A stretch of DNA of 64,000 bases, taken from positions 298,494,166 to 298,558,165 of the forward strand of contig CM077666.1 of NCBI GenBank assembly GCA_039707655.1. The letters run 5' to 3'. Both the position numbers and the translations under genes were made by a program. Numbering within the stretch: the stretch's first letter is position 1; each line of letters begins with the position of its first letter. Shown here one piece after another: positions 22,286 to 34,456 of the stretch. A model generated the notes under the pieces. It did no database searches. It saw nothing but the letters and a program-made list of their open reading frames with translations, and was not told the DNA's origin. This DNA is from Elymus sibiricus (lineage: Eukaryota > Streptophyta > Magnoliopsida > Poales > Poaceae).

Positions 22286-23707
22286 TGATACGTCTCCATC
22301 GTATCTACTTTTCCAAACACTTTTGCTCTAGTTTTGGACTCTAATTTGCATGATTTGAATGAAACTAACCCGGACTGACGCTGTTTTCCGCAGAATTACC
22401 ATGGTGTTGTTTTTGTGCAGAAATAAAAGATCTTGGATTTGGACGAAACTTTTTGGAGAATTTTTATGGAATATATAAAAATTATTGGCGCAAGAATCAA
22501 CAGAAGAGGGGGCACCCATTGCCCACAAGGAAACAGGGTGCGACCCCCCCCCCCCTAGGGCGCGCCCTGTTACCTTGTGGGGCCCACAGGCGGCCGTCTG
22601 ACCTAATTCCAATGCTATAAATTCTCTTTACCAGAGAAAAAAAATAGAAGAAGAAGTTTCATCGCGTTTTACGATACGGAGCCGCCGCCACCTCCTGTTC
22701 TTCATCGGGAGGGTTGATCTGGAGTCCATTCGGGGCTCCGGAGAGGGGGATTCGACGCCATCATCATCATCAACCATCCTCCATCACCAATTTCATGATG
22801 CTCACCACCGGACGTGAGTAATTCCTTCGTAGGCTTGCTGGACGGTGATGGGTCGGATGAGATTTATCGTGTAATCGAGTCAATTTGTTAGGGTTTTGAT
22901 CCCTAGTATCCACTATGTTCTGAGATTGATGTTGCTATGACTTTGCTATGCTTAATGCTTGTCACTAGGGCCCGAGTGCCATGATTTCAGATCTGAAACC
23001 TTTATGTTTTCATGAATATATATGAGTTCTTGATCCTATCTTGCAAGTTATATGCACCTATTACGTGTTATGATCCGCATACCCCAAGGTGACAATAATT
23101 GGGATTCTTTCCGGTGATTGCCGTAGTTCGAGGAGTTCATGTTTTCACTATGTGCTAATGCTTTGTTCCGGTTCTCTATTAAAAGGAGGCCTTAATATCC
23201 CTTAGTTTCCTTAAGGACCCCGCTGCCACGGGAGGGCAGGACAAAAGATGTCATGCAAGTTCTTATTATAAGCACGTATGACTATATACGGAATACATGC
23301 CTACATTACATTGATGAATTGGAGCTATTGTGTATCGCCCTAGGTTGTGACTGTTATATAATGAATATCATCCAACATAATTCTCATCACCGATCCAATG
23401 CCTACGACTTTCTCATATTGGTTTCTGCTAAGTTACTTTGTTGCTGCTGCTCTTACAATCACTACAAAACTGCTACTGTTACTGTTGCCGTTACTATTGT
23501 TACTGTTGCTACTGCTATCAAAACTATCATATTACTGTGCTACTAAATACTCTGCTGCAGATATTTTATCTCCAGGTGCGGTTGAATTGACAACTCAACT
23601 GCTAATACTTACAAATATTCTTTGGCTCCCCTTGTGTCGAATCAATAAATCTGGGTGAAATACTACCCGCGAAAACGGTTGCGATCCCCTATACTTGTGG
23701 GTTATCA
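22286..23707 (+). repeat. 3' LTR, 1422 bp
   Basis: Full copy from TGATACGTCTCC to GGGTTATCA, followed by the target copy gacgg. A C-run at about 22546 is longer than in the LTR at 10880. Confidence 0.9.
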
Positions 23708-24734
23708 GACGGAAGACATCACAGGCATAATACTATCGACAGGCATAACGGGCCGTTAATGGGCCGAAATACATGACGTGACGTAACGGCCCAATGGATT
23801 AACGGGCCACAAATCGGCCGAATGTAATCACGGGCTGAATTTCGCCAAGTAGCAGAACAGGCTGGTAACAGACCGAAAGTAATCGAGGGACGGAAATGAG
23901 GCCAAGAATTTATGGGCCCTTAAAAGGCCGAAATATAACACAGGCTGGAAACGGCCCCACTGAATCATGGGCCGATAACGGGTCCAAAGCCATTTACTAT
24001 TCTTTATGGGCCAGAATCACCACGGACCGTTAAAAGTCTAATAGATACAAAAGGCCTCATATGGGCCAAAAGACGTCACAAGCCACACATGGGCCAAAAG
24101 TATCAACGGGCTAAAATCATATTGGACGGCCCACATGACCCTAATGGGCGGAATTCGAAAAGGCCATAACGGGTCGTTCATACCCAGGTCGTAAATGGGA
24201 TATATGCAAACAGACCGTTAACGGGCTTTCAATGGGCCCGGCCCGCTAACTTTTGACCAAGTCAAGTGGGCCGGCCTTTTTAACCTAAATGGGCCACTAT
24301 TGGGCTGTGCCACATGTCGACGTTTCATAGGTGCATCTCCTCCATTGGATGGATGACATCTGACGCAACGCAGAGCTAACACGTCGTACCATTAGCGAAT
24401 GAGAAATAGACACGTGGAAATTTGTCATTGGTCGTGGCTGTTAACGGGTATCGAATCCAAAACTGGCACCCGGTAGCTTAACGACGGCCCATTACGGTGG
24501 CTGCCACGTCTTGGTTACCCTTGACGAAATCACATCCATGACGCGCCATTTATCATCACGGAAGTGAACACTTTCGTGATGACAAATGTATTATTGTCAT
24601 GGAACACTTCTACGACAGCACAGGTATGACTATCTAGATTCTGTCAGAAAATCGTCACGGATGTACATGCATGACAGAAAACGTGGCCTACTGTGACAAA
24701 CGTGTATCATAACGGAAGTGTTTTTTTTGTAGTG
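23708..24734 (+). mobile_element. CACTA transposon 3' arm and terminus
   Basis: After the retrotransposon's target copy, GGCC-centred subterminal words continue for 600 bp (for example gggccgttaatgggccg, gggccaaaa, taacgggc). A terminal block rich in cacgg/tgacag words follows and ends acggaagtg(t)8gtagtg at 24734. Read from the other strand the end is CACTACAAAAA, the CACTA superfamily terminus. The next bases ctc would be one copy of its 3-bp target duplication. The matching left terminus was not found in the window. Confidence 0.8.
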
Positions 24735-24859
24735 CTCGTAGAGACTTTTGGAAATGTGATTGCAAGTTAGTTACAGATGCAAAGCAAAATGAAGGCAGGA
24801 GATTGTAATAATTTTAGTGAAGTGCAAACAAAAGTAAATTGTATAAAAAAGTAGAAGAG
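24735..24859 (-). other. Part of a minus-strand LTR element, left of the solo LTR
   Basis: A+T-rich sequence that, once the solo LTR at 24860-26399 is removed, reads on into 26400 and beyond. It is assigned to the same element by continuity across the target copies aagag/aatag. No coding signal. Confidence 0.5.
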
Positions 24860-26399
24860 TTATACTTCTCCGACATATCTATAATTTTTGATTGTTTCAT
24901 GCTATTATTATATCAATTCTACATACTTTATATGCAATTTTATATCATTTTTGGGAACTAAACTATTAACCTAGTGCCCAGTGCCAGTTTATGTTTTTGC
25001 TTGTTTTCTTGTTTCAGGGAAAAACTATATCAAACGAAGTCCAAATACAATAAAATTTTACGATGATTTTTTTGGACCAGAAGACACCCAGGAAGCTCCG
25101 GGAGGAGGCCAGAAGACCTACGGGTGAACCACAAGCTCACACGGCGTGCCCCTGGGAGGCGCCACCTGAGCTTGTGGGGCCCCTGTAGACCCCCCCCCCC
25201 CCCCCCGACCTAATTCCAGTGCCATAAATTCCCTAAAATCCCAAAACCAACAGAGAGCCACCCGAAATAATTTTTCCACCGCTGCAAGCTTCTGATCTTC
25301 CGCGATCCCATCTGGAGGCCTTTCCGGCGATCTGCCGGAGGGGGAATCGATCACGGAGGGCTTCTACATCAACCTTGCTGCCCTTTCGATGATGTGTGAG
25401 TAATTTCCCACGAACCTATGGCTCCATAGTGATTAGCTAGATGGCTCCCTCTCTCTCTCTCTTTGATCTTCAATAGAATGTTCTCTGCGGAGATCGATCT
25501 GATGTAATCCTTTTGTGCGGTGTGTTTGTTGGGATCCGATGAATTGTGGGTTTATGATCAGATTATTCATTGAAAGTAATTGAGTCCTTGCTGTACTTTA
25601 TTATGTATGATTTTTATAGCTATGTAATGCTTTTCGGTCTATGGGTTTTCTTTGGCCAAGTTGATCTATCGATCTTCAGTGGAAGTGGTGCATAGTAGTA
25701 GGTTCAATCTTGTGGTGTTCTCACCCAGTGACAGTAGGGGTAGCGAGGCACATATTTGTATTATTGCTACTAAGGGTAAAATGACGGGGTTTAACCATAT
25801 TGATTGGTTTTATTCTATCTACATTATGTCGTCTTGCTTAAAGTGTTGCTCTGTTCGTCATGAACTTAATACCATAGATGGAGGCAGGAGTCGGTTGATT
25901 GGTGGAGTAATAGTAGTAGATGCAGAAACATTTCGGTCTACTTGTCACGGACGTAATGCCTATATACATGAGCATGCCATGAATAACATCATAACTATGC
26001 GCTTTTCTATCAGTTGCCCAACAGTAATATGTCTACCCACCATATGCTATTCTTTCGAGAGAGAAGCCTCTAGTGAAAACTATCTCCCCTGGGTCTACTT
26101 TAATCATATTACTAAAACCAAAATTACCTTGCTGCAATTTATTTACTTTGTAATTTATCTATCTACCATTACCAGATTTAATCCTTGCAATTAACGAGTA
26201 CAAGGGGATTGACAACCCTCTTGCCCGCGTTGGGTGCAAGTATTTGCTCTTGTGTGTGCAGGTACTGCTAAGGAGTGTTTGCGTGGTTCCCCTATTGGTT
26301 CGATAACCTTGGTTCTCTACTGAGGGAAATACTTATCCGCTACTATATTGCTTCACCCTTCCTCTTCGGGGAAAATCCCAATGCAGCTCACAAGTAGCA
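24860..26399 (+). mobile_element. Solo LTR, Athila-like, 1540 bp
   Basis: Begins TTATACTTCTCC, with the usual TGATAC altered at base 2, and ends CAAGTAGCA. It is flanked by aagag (24855-24859) and aatag (26400-26404), a 5-bp target duplication with one mismatch. There is no primer site or interior on either side, so it is the product of LTR-LTR recombination. It is related to the LTRs at 44270, 49250 and 58338. Open frames inside it are not genes. Confidence 0.85.
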
Positions 26400-27517
26400 A
26401 ATAGCAACGCGGAGTAAATAAAGTGATGGAACCAACAAGAGGATTGAGGCATTCTCAGGGAGTCCAGAATTCCCACTAGTATGTGTCTAACGTAACATAT
26501 GCGATTGCATAGTTCTAAGTTGGATAATTGAGCCACTCATGATGTTTGTAACTGGGTGGAGCCGGGTACAGTATACACTCCATATCACGCACGCCACTAC
26601 CATAGTTTCCCCACTTTGGTTTTCACTATGGTAATTAAGGGTTTCCCTGTGGACACGGCCACACTAAGGATTCTATGTTATTCTCCTATCAATTGCAAAC
26701 GTCGGTAATAGAGGATGTTATGGTCACCTCTTTACTTTACGTACTAACCTTTACAACGACAGTAATATGCTCCATAGCGGTACAAGGGGGAAATACTGAG
26801 TGGACCCCCCTCACAATATTCACGTTGGCTATCAAATAAAATATTCATCACCTATACATACTAGGGTTCATCCATATCCCCGAGAACAAAGGAAAGTACT
26901 CAAACATGAAGATGGCAAGCATCATATGAACATGGATGACAAATTGGATAAATACACATTAGATCCACTAGGGTTTGGTATTACAATAGGATGGAGATGG
27001 GATGGTGATGAATAATATGATGGAGATGGTTGATCCCGGCGCCTCCTTTCGCAAGGTGATGGCGGAGTCCTCCTGTCAACCCCCCTCCCCCCCCCCGAAT
27101 ACCTTCCGAAGGCTAGGGCTCTGTGTTCTGGAGTGGTTTCTGATGGATGTGGGCATCTGATTGACAATCCAATCACATAGGGGTGAAATACTGGCCCAAG
27201 CGGTGGCGGTGGCGTCTGGTACGACTGGCGGTACGAGTGCGCATGGTCGTACCATCCGTCGTAGATCGCTCTTATTCCCCTGTGAAGCTTCTTTATTCTC
27301 CGATTTTATTCTCTTATTTTTGGTAATATTATATCATGTTAATTGATGTGATTTTATCATCTTATCATGGCGTTGTTTCCTTGCACTCCCAAAATACTTC
27401 CGTTGGTGGCATCCTGGTGAAAACAATCAAAAGGAGGTGTGTGATTGCAGTAAAATCCGGAAAACCCTACTACTAAAGTGCAAAAAAAGGTAAATAACGT
27501 AAATTTTGGACTCATCA
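26400..27517 (-). mobile_element. 3' LTR region of a minus-strand LTR retrotransposon
   Basis: On the minus strand an LTR starts TGATGAGTCCAAAATTT at 27517. It is preceded on that strand by a polypurine-like AGCTTGGAGGAGT, so the interior lies at higher coordinates. A second LTR copy is at 36552-37068, matching from tggagatggttgat to ggactcatca. The far end of this LTR could not be located. It may extend left past the solo LTR to the CACTA terminus. Confidence 0.7.
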
Positions 27518-30500
27518 ACTCCTCCAAGCTGAAAGCTTGCTCATCCCCGAGAAAGTATTGTAGCTTATAAGAACAAGGTCATCGATGAGGTGCAGATAAA
27601 TGTAGAGGCATGAGTCCATCACAAGCAATCGAAACTCACATGAGATAAATGATCGTGATGTGCATTAGCACATTTCCACCATTAGGATGATCATGAAGAC
27701 TTCCACACCTTGCTATAATTCATTAGTGAACATGTTGCAACTCCATGCAATACGCTATTTATTTATCAACCGAGCAAATAGCAAGGGGTCCTCAATTTTT
27801 ATCAAAATACTTGAATATAATTTTTCTCCTCCTCTCAGGAGGCATCTTTATTCACCAATATCACACTTGTTCTTTTTCTTGTGACACGTAGGCAAAACAT
27901 ACTTCTCGTTTGAGACTTTTTTTACAAAAAACTTTGTCAATTTTCCAGTGATTTTCCTTTCTCTTGCTACTTGCCCTTATATAGTCAATTTGGTTGGACT
28001 GTCTGTCTCAAACCATTTTATAAAAACAATATTATTATTGCAATTAAAATTTGAATAGACTATCACATGCAGTTGTTTTTCCTTCTCTAATCAATTAACA
28101 CCAAGGATGTCGAAGACTTATAATCATCATGAAGGTGAACATGCCCTAACACTCATGTTCTACCGTCATCTCATATACTAGATGAACCGTTGCTCCAATT
28201 GGGGTAGAGACCAACTGCAGCCCGAAAATGAAGGGAACTATTTGAAACATAAAATGGAAGTTAAGTGAACTACTTGAAGGATGTTTCTCATGAATAGTCT
28301 AAAGTTGGCTATGTTTGTATTGTGTTTGTTTTCTCCCCGTACAATTACCAACGACAGACAACGATTATCTTTGCCTGCCAGGTCAACCCAACAACCAAGT
28401 CGATAGAGAGCCTGACCGCATCTCCCACAGTACATCACCTGAACCATCGGAACCAAAGACTCCTACTTGGAAAAACCGAGTCAAGCCGGGACCATCTGGG
28501 CAGACTATAGAGTCCAAATGCTGGCAACTGAGGATAACTGGAGGTTGGAAGCGAAGCAACTTATGAATAACATTATTTGCCGACTAGGCCAACCAACAGC
28601 AGAGTGGATAGAAAAACCGACTCCACCCTCCACAGTACATCACCTGAACTATCAGAACTAGGGATTCACACTCGGAACAGCCGACGCGGCTCGACACCAT
28701 CCGGGCACACAAGAGAGTCCAAATACCGGGCAGCACACATATATTTTATGCTGCACTAACCGTGTCGGTAGAAGTCATATCCCTTGGATTCATTTTCCTT
28801 CCTGAAGGTTATAAAGAGGGGGAAATAGATGTCGTGTTTGATAGATGTTTGGTTTATAAATTATCACCAAAGGGTGTTTGCATGAATAAGAATACATACG
28901 GTAATGAACATCAAGAAGCAATGAACAGGCTAACAAATAGGGATAACTACCCCTGGATCATAACAACTATTTGTTCAGACTGGTCACACTTAGGCATGAC
29001 ATCCTTCTTAGCCGTCGGACTTTATCCCGGATGGATCCGGTCTCGGGTCCTTCGCCTTGCTTTGATGCTGCATGTCGCAGACCTGGCTTACTCGAATCGC
29101 GCATGCGCCCGACTCAGCGTGCTGCAGGACTGACATTCACATGTGGGCCGTGAGGGACTTCGTTGGCCTGATTTGTTTGCGTATGGCTGAGTCGGCACGT
29201 TGCATTCCCAAGCGTCGCGCGATGCTTTTACTTGGGCTTTGCCTGCTCGGATCCTTGCCATCGCAAACCCTGGCCAGCTGGCACCCGTGGGCCGCTTTCC
29301 CAGGTTGGATGTTTTTCTTGAGTTCTATGCAAATGATTATGTTCTCACTGCATTTGCATTACTGATTGCTTGACCAGGCAATCCGACCATTCTAAGCGTA
29401 GAAATTGTATCTTTATATGGGAGCAAAATACACATTACTAATTTTGCTCCATTGGCGCAAACACCAACTCCAGTCGGGAAGTTAAGCAAGCTATGGGCAG
29501 CATGCATGGTAAACTTTCCTTGTATGAATTATTCCCAAAGGGCATTATCATGAATAACAATAATAAACAGCGCAAAGACCAACTTTAGCCAGGAAGTTAA
29601 GTGAACTATTTGAAGGAGTTTTTCCTCAACTGTCTGCAAATGATTATGTTTGTACTACGTTTGTATTTGCCTTGACGATGATCATTGCCCATAGATTTCT
29701 TTGGTGACACATAAGCCGTTTGCTTGAGCATGTGAATGGACTCAAAGGTTTTTTTATGCTCGGGCATTTCCTCATCTTGTAATTGCGACGGAAAAACAAC
29801 AACTGAGAAATTAAGCGAACCACTTGAAGGATGTTTTTGGTGAATTGCCTGCAAGTGATTATATTTGTATTGCATTTGTAATTGCCTTATATATTTACCA
29901 AAGACAGATGACGATGATCATTGCCCATGTGCTTCATTGTCCGGCAGGGCAACCCAATGACGGATCAATAGAAAGCCTGACCGCACCCCCATGGCAATTG
30001 ACTAGAACCATCGGAACCGTCCACCCCCACCCAAAAGAACACGAGCAGAAGGAAGCCAAGCAAAATGACCAGACGATTCAAAGGCCAGGGGAGAGCGCGA
30101 TAAGTGAGAACATGAAACCGGATACGCCAACCAGCAAGGCTGCCGCGTCCAAAGGTCGGGGAGAGCTTCCAAAACTTGTCATTCGGCGAGGCAAAGCGTC
30201 GTATGGCCGGGCATGGATTCCAAAATACGCCATCCGGCCAGACCATAGCATCGAAAGGTCATTATCGATCTTTCCATCTAGTAGGCATGTCACCTTATGT
30301 CTCTAATGCAACCATGAAGTTATGTAATTATGTGAAGAACATACCATCAGACACATATCCATGGAAAAAATCCATAGGAATAGGCACATTAACAACCATC
30401 ATGGGAATATGAATTTCATGCTTGTGTATAAATGTGTGTCGTTTATAAAATGCATGTCAAATTTTTTATTTCCGGCCCTGCTAATCCAAGAATAGTTCGT

Positions 30501-31847
30501 TCCGTAGCCGTGGTCAAGCTTCACAAAGTTTGATCTCCAACAAACTTGTTACACAAAGTAAAAAAGAAATGGAAGGACAATGACCAGACCCTAAGTAGAT
30601 ATCACTAAATCCGACCATGGAGCACCTTTGAGCCGAGCAGATGGAAACAAACCGATAACTTTTGAACGATACCGACCATTTAGAAAAATGATGACGCCCC
30701 TACCAATCAAAATTGCACGACCATGCATACACGAAGAAGCGCATGGAGGGACACCGCATACATGATCTAAGTCTCCCTCATCCTTCCTTACTCGGACTAA
30801 ACTCAGTCTGGCGAGCTTAACCTGTAGAGGCAGTTCCAAACGCATAGTACATATAACCAAGGGTAAACCCTTAGCATTGCATGACTAGGAACACATGAAG
30901 GAGAACAGGTGGGGACACCGAGTGCATGATCTGAGTCTCCCTCCTCCTGCCTTACCCCGACTAAACCAAACCTGGTGACTTTACCCTTAGAGGCAGTTCC
31001 ATACACGTAGCACATATAACCAAGGGTAAACCATTTTAATTTCCAAAACGCCTGCCCACACATATTCAGACGAACATAGTAAACATATATATAATGAAAT
31101 TTTACACTAACATAGTTGATTTCTTGCGAAATTTGTCGCACCGGGACTATCAATTCATGTACGTGTAGAAGGTCGGATTGCCAAGTGCTTGTAGAGGCAA
31201 GATCTGTGGGGCAACAAGGTACATGTTGGCTCAACAACCAAAGTGGACCTAGCCTCTCCCAAATTTCACGGGCCATCACAAGCATTCTGCGGCGGTTTCT
31301 GGGGGCTCGATGGGTCTAGGTGTTAGCATGCGGTGATGAGCAGGCTAGATGCATTGCATCCTGTCGTCTACCATTGTAGATAGTTGTAGGCATGTTGGCC
31401 ACTAGGGCACTCCAAGATTGACTTATTGGTCATCCACTACCTTGTTGCAAAACCCAAATGAAACCAAAATGCAACCAAGAAGGCAGGTTAACTATTCAAA
31501 GCGCATGCTGACCCAGGTAACATCAGACTGGATAAATTGAGAACCAACCTCCCCAACAACCTCCTAACCGGCAATCGACAATACACTAAAAGTGGTCGGC
31601 GAACTGGAGCCAAAAAGCAACGATGCTACACTGACTCAACAACAGTGCGCAGGAGGTACCCGATGCAATCCAACCCATCGCACACCATCAGCGGAATAAC
31701 CCGTGGAGCCGACCATTCGGGGTTCCATGGCACATGGGCCAAAGTTCCACGGGTGCCTCCTCGTCCATTGGCCACTACCCACACCCTACATATGCCGCCC
31801 CGTGCATTAGTGGTGTGGCCCGATGTTTGCTCCACCGGGTAGAGCAT
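27518..31847 (-). other. Noncoding interior of the minus-strand element
   Basis: About 4.3 kb between the LTR copy and the next insertion. No gag or pol motif was found on either strand. Blocks around gatagagagcctgaccgca and tacatcacctgaac recur at 28340-28460, 28565-28660 and 29895-30010, and cttgaaggatgttt recurs at 28270, 29612 (as cttgaaggagttt) and 29824. This shows internal amplification. A GC-rich patch at 28990-29310 has no recognisable product. The region may be a decayed interior or a mosaic of several repeats. Confidence 0.5.
30708..31037. repeat. Tandem repeat, two units of about 162 bp
   Basis: The segment with ggacaccgcatacatgatct ... ataaccaagggtaaac (to about 30870) recurs as ggacaccgagtgcatgatct ... 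ataaccaagggtaaac (to about 31033) with roughly one difference in ten bases. Confidence 0.8.
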
Positions 31848-33344
31848 TGATACGTCTCAAAAATATCTATAATTTTTTTATTGTTTATGCTATTATATTA
31901 TCACTTTATATAATTTTTATAGCAATTTATATTATTTTTATGGACTAACCTATTAATTTAGTGCCTAGTGTCAGTTCCAGTTTTCTGCTAGTTTTTGGTT
32001 TCACAGGAAATCAATATCTACCGAGGTCAAAATACGTTGCCGATTTAACACGCTGTTTTTGGGCAACAGGAAACACAGGAAGCTTCGAGAGAGATTGAGA
32101 CGAGCCACGAAAGGCCCACACGAACAGGTGGCGCGGCTAGGGGGGTGGTCACGCCCCTTGCCCATGTGGGGCCCATAGCAACCTCCTTGGTCCAATTCCA
32201 TGGCCATAAATCCCTATAAATACTGAAACCATCCGTCGTGCCTCCAAAAGAATTTTATTGCCGCCGCAAGCTTCTTTTCCGAAGAGATCCCATCCGGAGC
32301 CCTGCTGGAGGAGCAAGCCATTAACGGAGCCATCTGTATCAACCTTGTTGCCTCCATGACCATGTTACAGGTCCATAGTAGTAGCTAGATGGTTCTCTCT
32401 CTCTTTTGGATCTTCAATACCATGTTCCCGTTCTTGATCGAGATCAATTCGATGTTATCGGTGGTGTGTTTGTTGGGACATGGTGAATTGCCACTATATG
32501 ATCAGATTTTTCATTGAATTCAATTGAATCTATTTGTGTTTTCTTGCTGCATAATTAAATAGCTTTGTATTGGTCTCCGATCTATCTATCTTCTTTGGCC
32601 AAGTTCGATTGATTTATGTTCAGTGGCAGTGGTGCTTTGTAGTGGGTTCAATCTTGTGGTGCTCTAACCCAGTGACAATAAGGGCCAAGACGCGTATTGT
32701 ATTGTCGACACTAAGGGTAAAACGATGGGGTTCTGCCATATTAATTAACTTCTTCCTGTCTACATTATGTCACTTTTCTTATTGCGATACTCTATTTCTT
32801 TCAAACTTAAAACCTTGATATGCATGCTGGATAGCGGTTTCGTTGTGGATTATTAGTAGTAGATGTAGTTGGATTAACGGTCTGCTTATCACAGACATAA
32901 TTCCTATATGATATTATGCCATGAATGATCTTAGTCATAAATACTGCAATATATTCAATTGCCCAAATGTAATTTGTTTACCATGCCATTCGCCTGTTTT
33001 TGAGAGAGAGATGTCACTAGTGAACCTCTGGCCCCCGGGTTTATTCTCCATTAATAAAAACTTCTACACAAAATTTCTCTCTTTATTTTGCCGTTTCACT
33101 TCACGATTATTTATCTACTATTTGCTTTTAACCTTGTAACTCGCAAATCAAGGGGCTTGACAACCCTCTTATCATGTTGGGTGCAAATATTTTATTTTGC
33201 TTGTGTGAAAGTACTTCTTATCTTCTTAGATTCGAAGCTCCTATTGGCTTGATAAACCTTGGTTCTTAACTGAGGGAAAATTTTGCTACTATCTACTTCA
33301 CCCTTCCTCGTTGGGGAAACCCGACGACTCCTACGGGAGTAGCA
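31848..33344 (+). repeat. 5' LTR, 1497 bp
   Basis: Starts TGATACGTCTCAAAAAT, ends CTACGGGAGTAGCA, and is directly followed by the primer site. It is related to, but clearly diverged from, the LTRs at 44270 and 58338. Confidence 0.85.
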
Positions 33345-33354
33345 AAGAAATTTT

Positions 33355-33372
33355 TGGCGCTGTTGCCGGGGA
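33355..33372 (+). promoter_or_regulatory. Primer binding site, tRNA-Asp type
   Basis: tggcgctgttgccgggga, 10 bp after the LTR, differs from the tRNA-Asp complement at one base. Confidence 0.85.
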
Positions 33373-33489
33373 GTCTTCTACAAAATCAGGTGCCTTTACA
33401 CAAACTCCTTATTTAATTATTTTATTTCTTGCCTAGTTATGCTATCTATATCATTGACACACAAAAACAGGAAACAAAAATAAAGATAT

Positions 33490-34456
33490 ATGGATCCTCA
33501 TCCACTTGCTAATAATATTTTCAAACTTCCTGGAAGTCGTAAACCAATATCTAATAATGAAGAGGTTATAAAAAGGGCTATTGGGGTACACTTATTGAAT
33601 GAGAAACATGATTGCAATGATATTAGTATGAATTCTATGAATATCAATTGTGTTAATAATATGCAAAGCTATAAGCTTGGGGATGATGAGTTTGATAAAC
33701 ATCATATTTTTAGTCCCCCTACTAATGAGGAGGTGATAAAAGAAAAATATGGTTGGAATAAACATGATAACGTTTATTATTCAAGTGATGAAGATGACAC
33801 ACTTCATGAAAATATTGCTTTTTATGGTGACACTATGTCTGTAGGCACTATTGATGATGATTTTGGTATGCCTACTACATGTTATGATGATCATGATTGG
33901 GGAGATAATTATGATAATTCTTGTGATCTTGAAAATTTATTTGAGCCACATGATGAATCTATTATTGATAATAATGTTTGCAATACTATTGAAAGTGGGT
34001 TTGGAAGAGTGTCAACTTTAGGTAAAAAAGAATCCCACATGTTCGGAGAATATTCGATCTTAAGAAATTTTTGATAAAAGTGGATTTGGAGAGGTCGTGA
34101 CTTTAGTTGATGTTAATCCCACTATCTTGGAAAATTATAATATTTATATGCATGTGGATCATGAAGAAGATTTTTTATATGATAGCTATATTGTTGAATT
34201 TGAGTTTGATCCTACATGTAAATATTATGAGAGAGGCAAGCATGGTTATAGAAATATTTGTGTCGTTAAGTTACCTCTCTTTATGTTCAAATTGTTAATG
34301 ATTCATTCTTTCTACTTTCTTATGCTAGGTACTGCTTGCCGTAATAATTTGTTTATTTATAATGTGCCTATGCGTAGGAAGAGGGTTGGACTTAAATTTA
34401 TTTCTTACATACTTATTGATGCACTCTTTGTGCTTCAATTCTTGTCTTTCATGTGA
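33490..34456 (+). pseudogene. Unknown retroelement ORF (CNDHDWGD family), frameshifted
   Basis: ATG 33490 starts MDPHPLANNIFKLPG and continues with the blocks EKHDCND, YKLGDDEFD, CYDDHDWGDN, DLENLFEPHDE and GFGRVSTLGK. An extra A near 34026 and a TAA near 34065 break it. The C-terminal part (34097-34456) keeps VDVNPTILENY, DPTCKYYERGKHG and DALFVLQFLSFM. It lies where gag would be, 118 bp after the primer site. The protein is acidic and Asp/Asn-rich in the middle with a hydrophobic C-terminus. I recognise no enzymatic domain. Homologues in this window are at 46075-46848 and 60125-61501. Confidence 0.8.

Larger units (their letters stand above)
9977..23707 (+). mobile_element. Athila-like Ty3/gypsy LTR retrotransposon, no pol, internally rearranged
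   Basis: The element begins TGATACGTCTCC and ends TTGTGGGTTATCA. It is flanked by 5-bp target copies gccgg (9972-9976) and gacgg (23708-23712), one mismatch. Order: truncated LTR, 67-bp tail of the 3' interior, full LTR, tRNA-Asp primer site, gag-protease, tandem second gag-protease, a second ORF of the Athila ORF-1 type, long 3' noncoding region, polypurine tract, full LTR. No reverse transcriptase, RNase H or integrase motif was seen, so it is non-autonomous. It lies inside the CACTA 3' arm. Confidence 0.85.

Noticed and set aside
25652..26194. 180-codon open frame on the plus strand
   Set aside because: It lies wholly inside the solo LTR, has no domain, and is not kept open in the related LTRs at 44270, 49250 and 58338.
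28762..29133. 123-codon open frame in the GC-rich patch of the minus-strand element
   Set aside because: No domain, no leader or splice context, and overlapping open frames in other phases. GC-richness alone explains the length.
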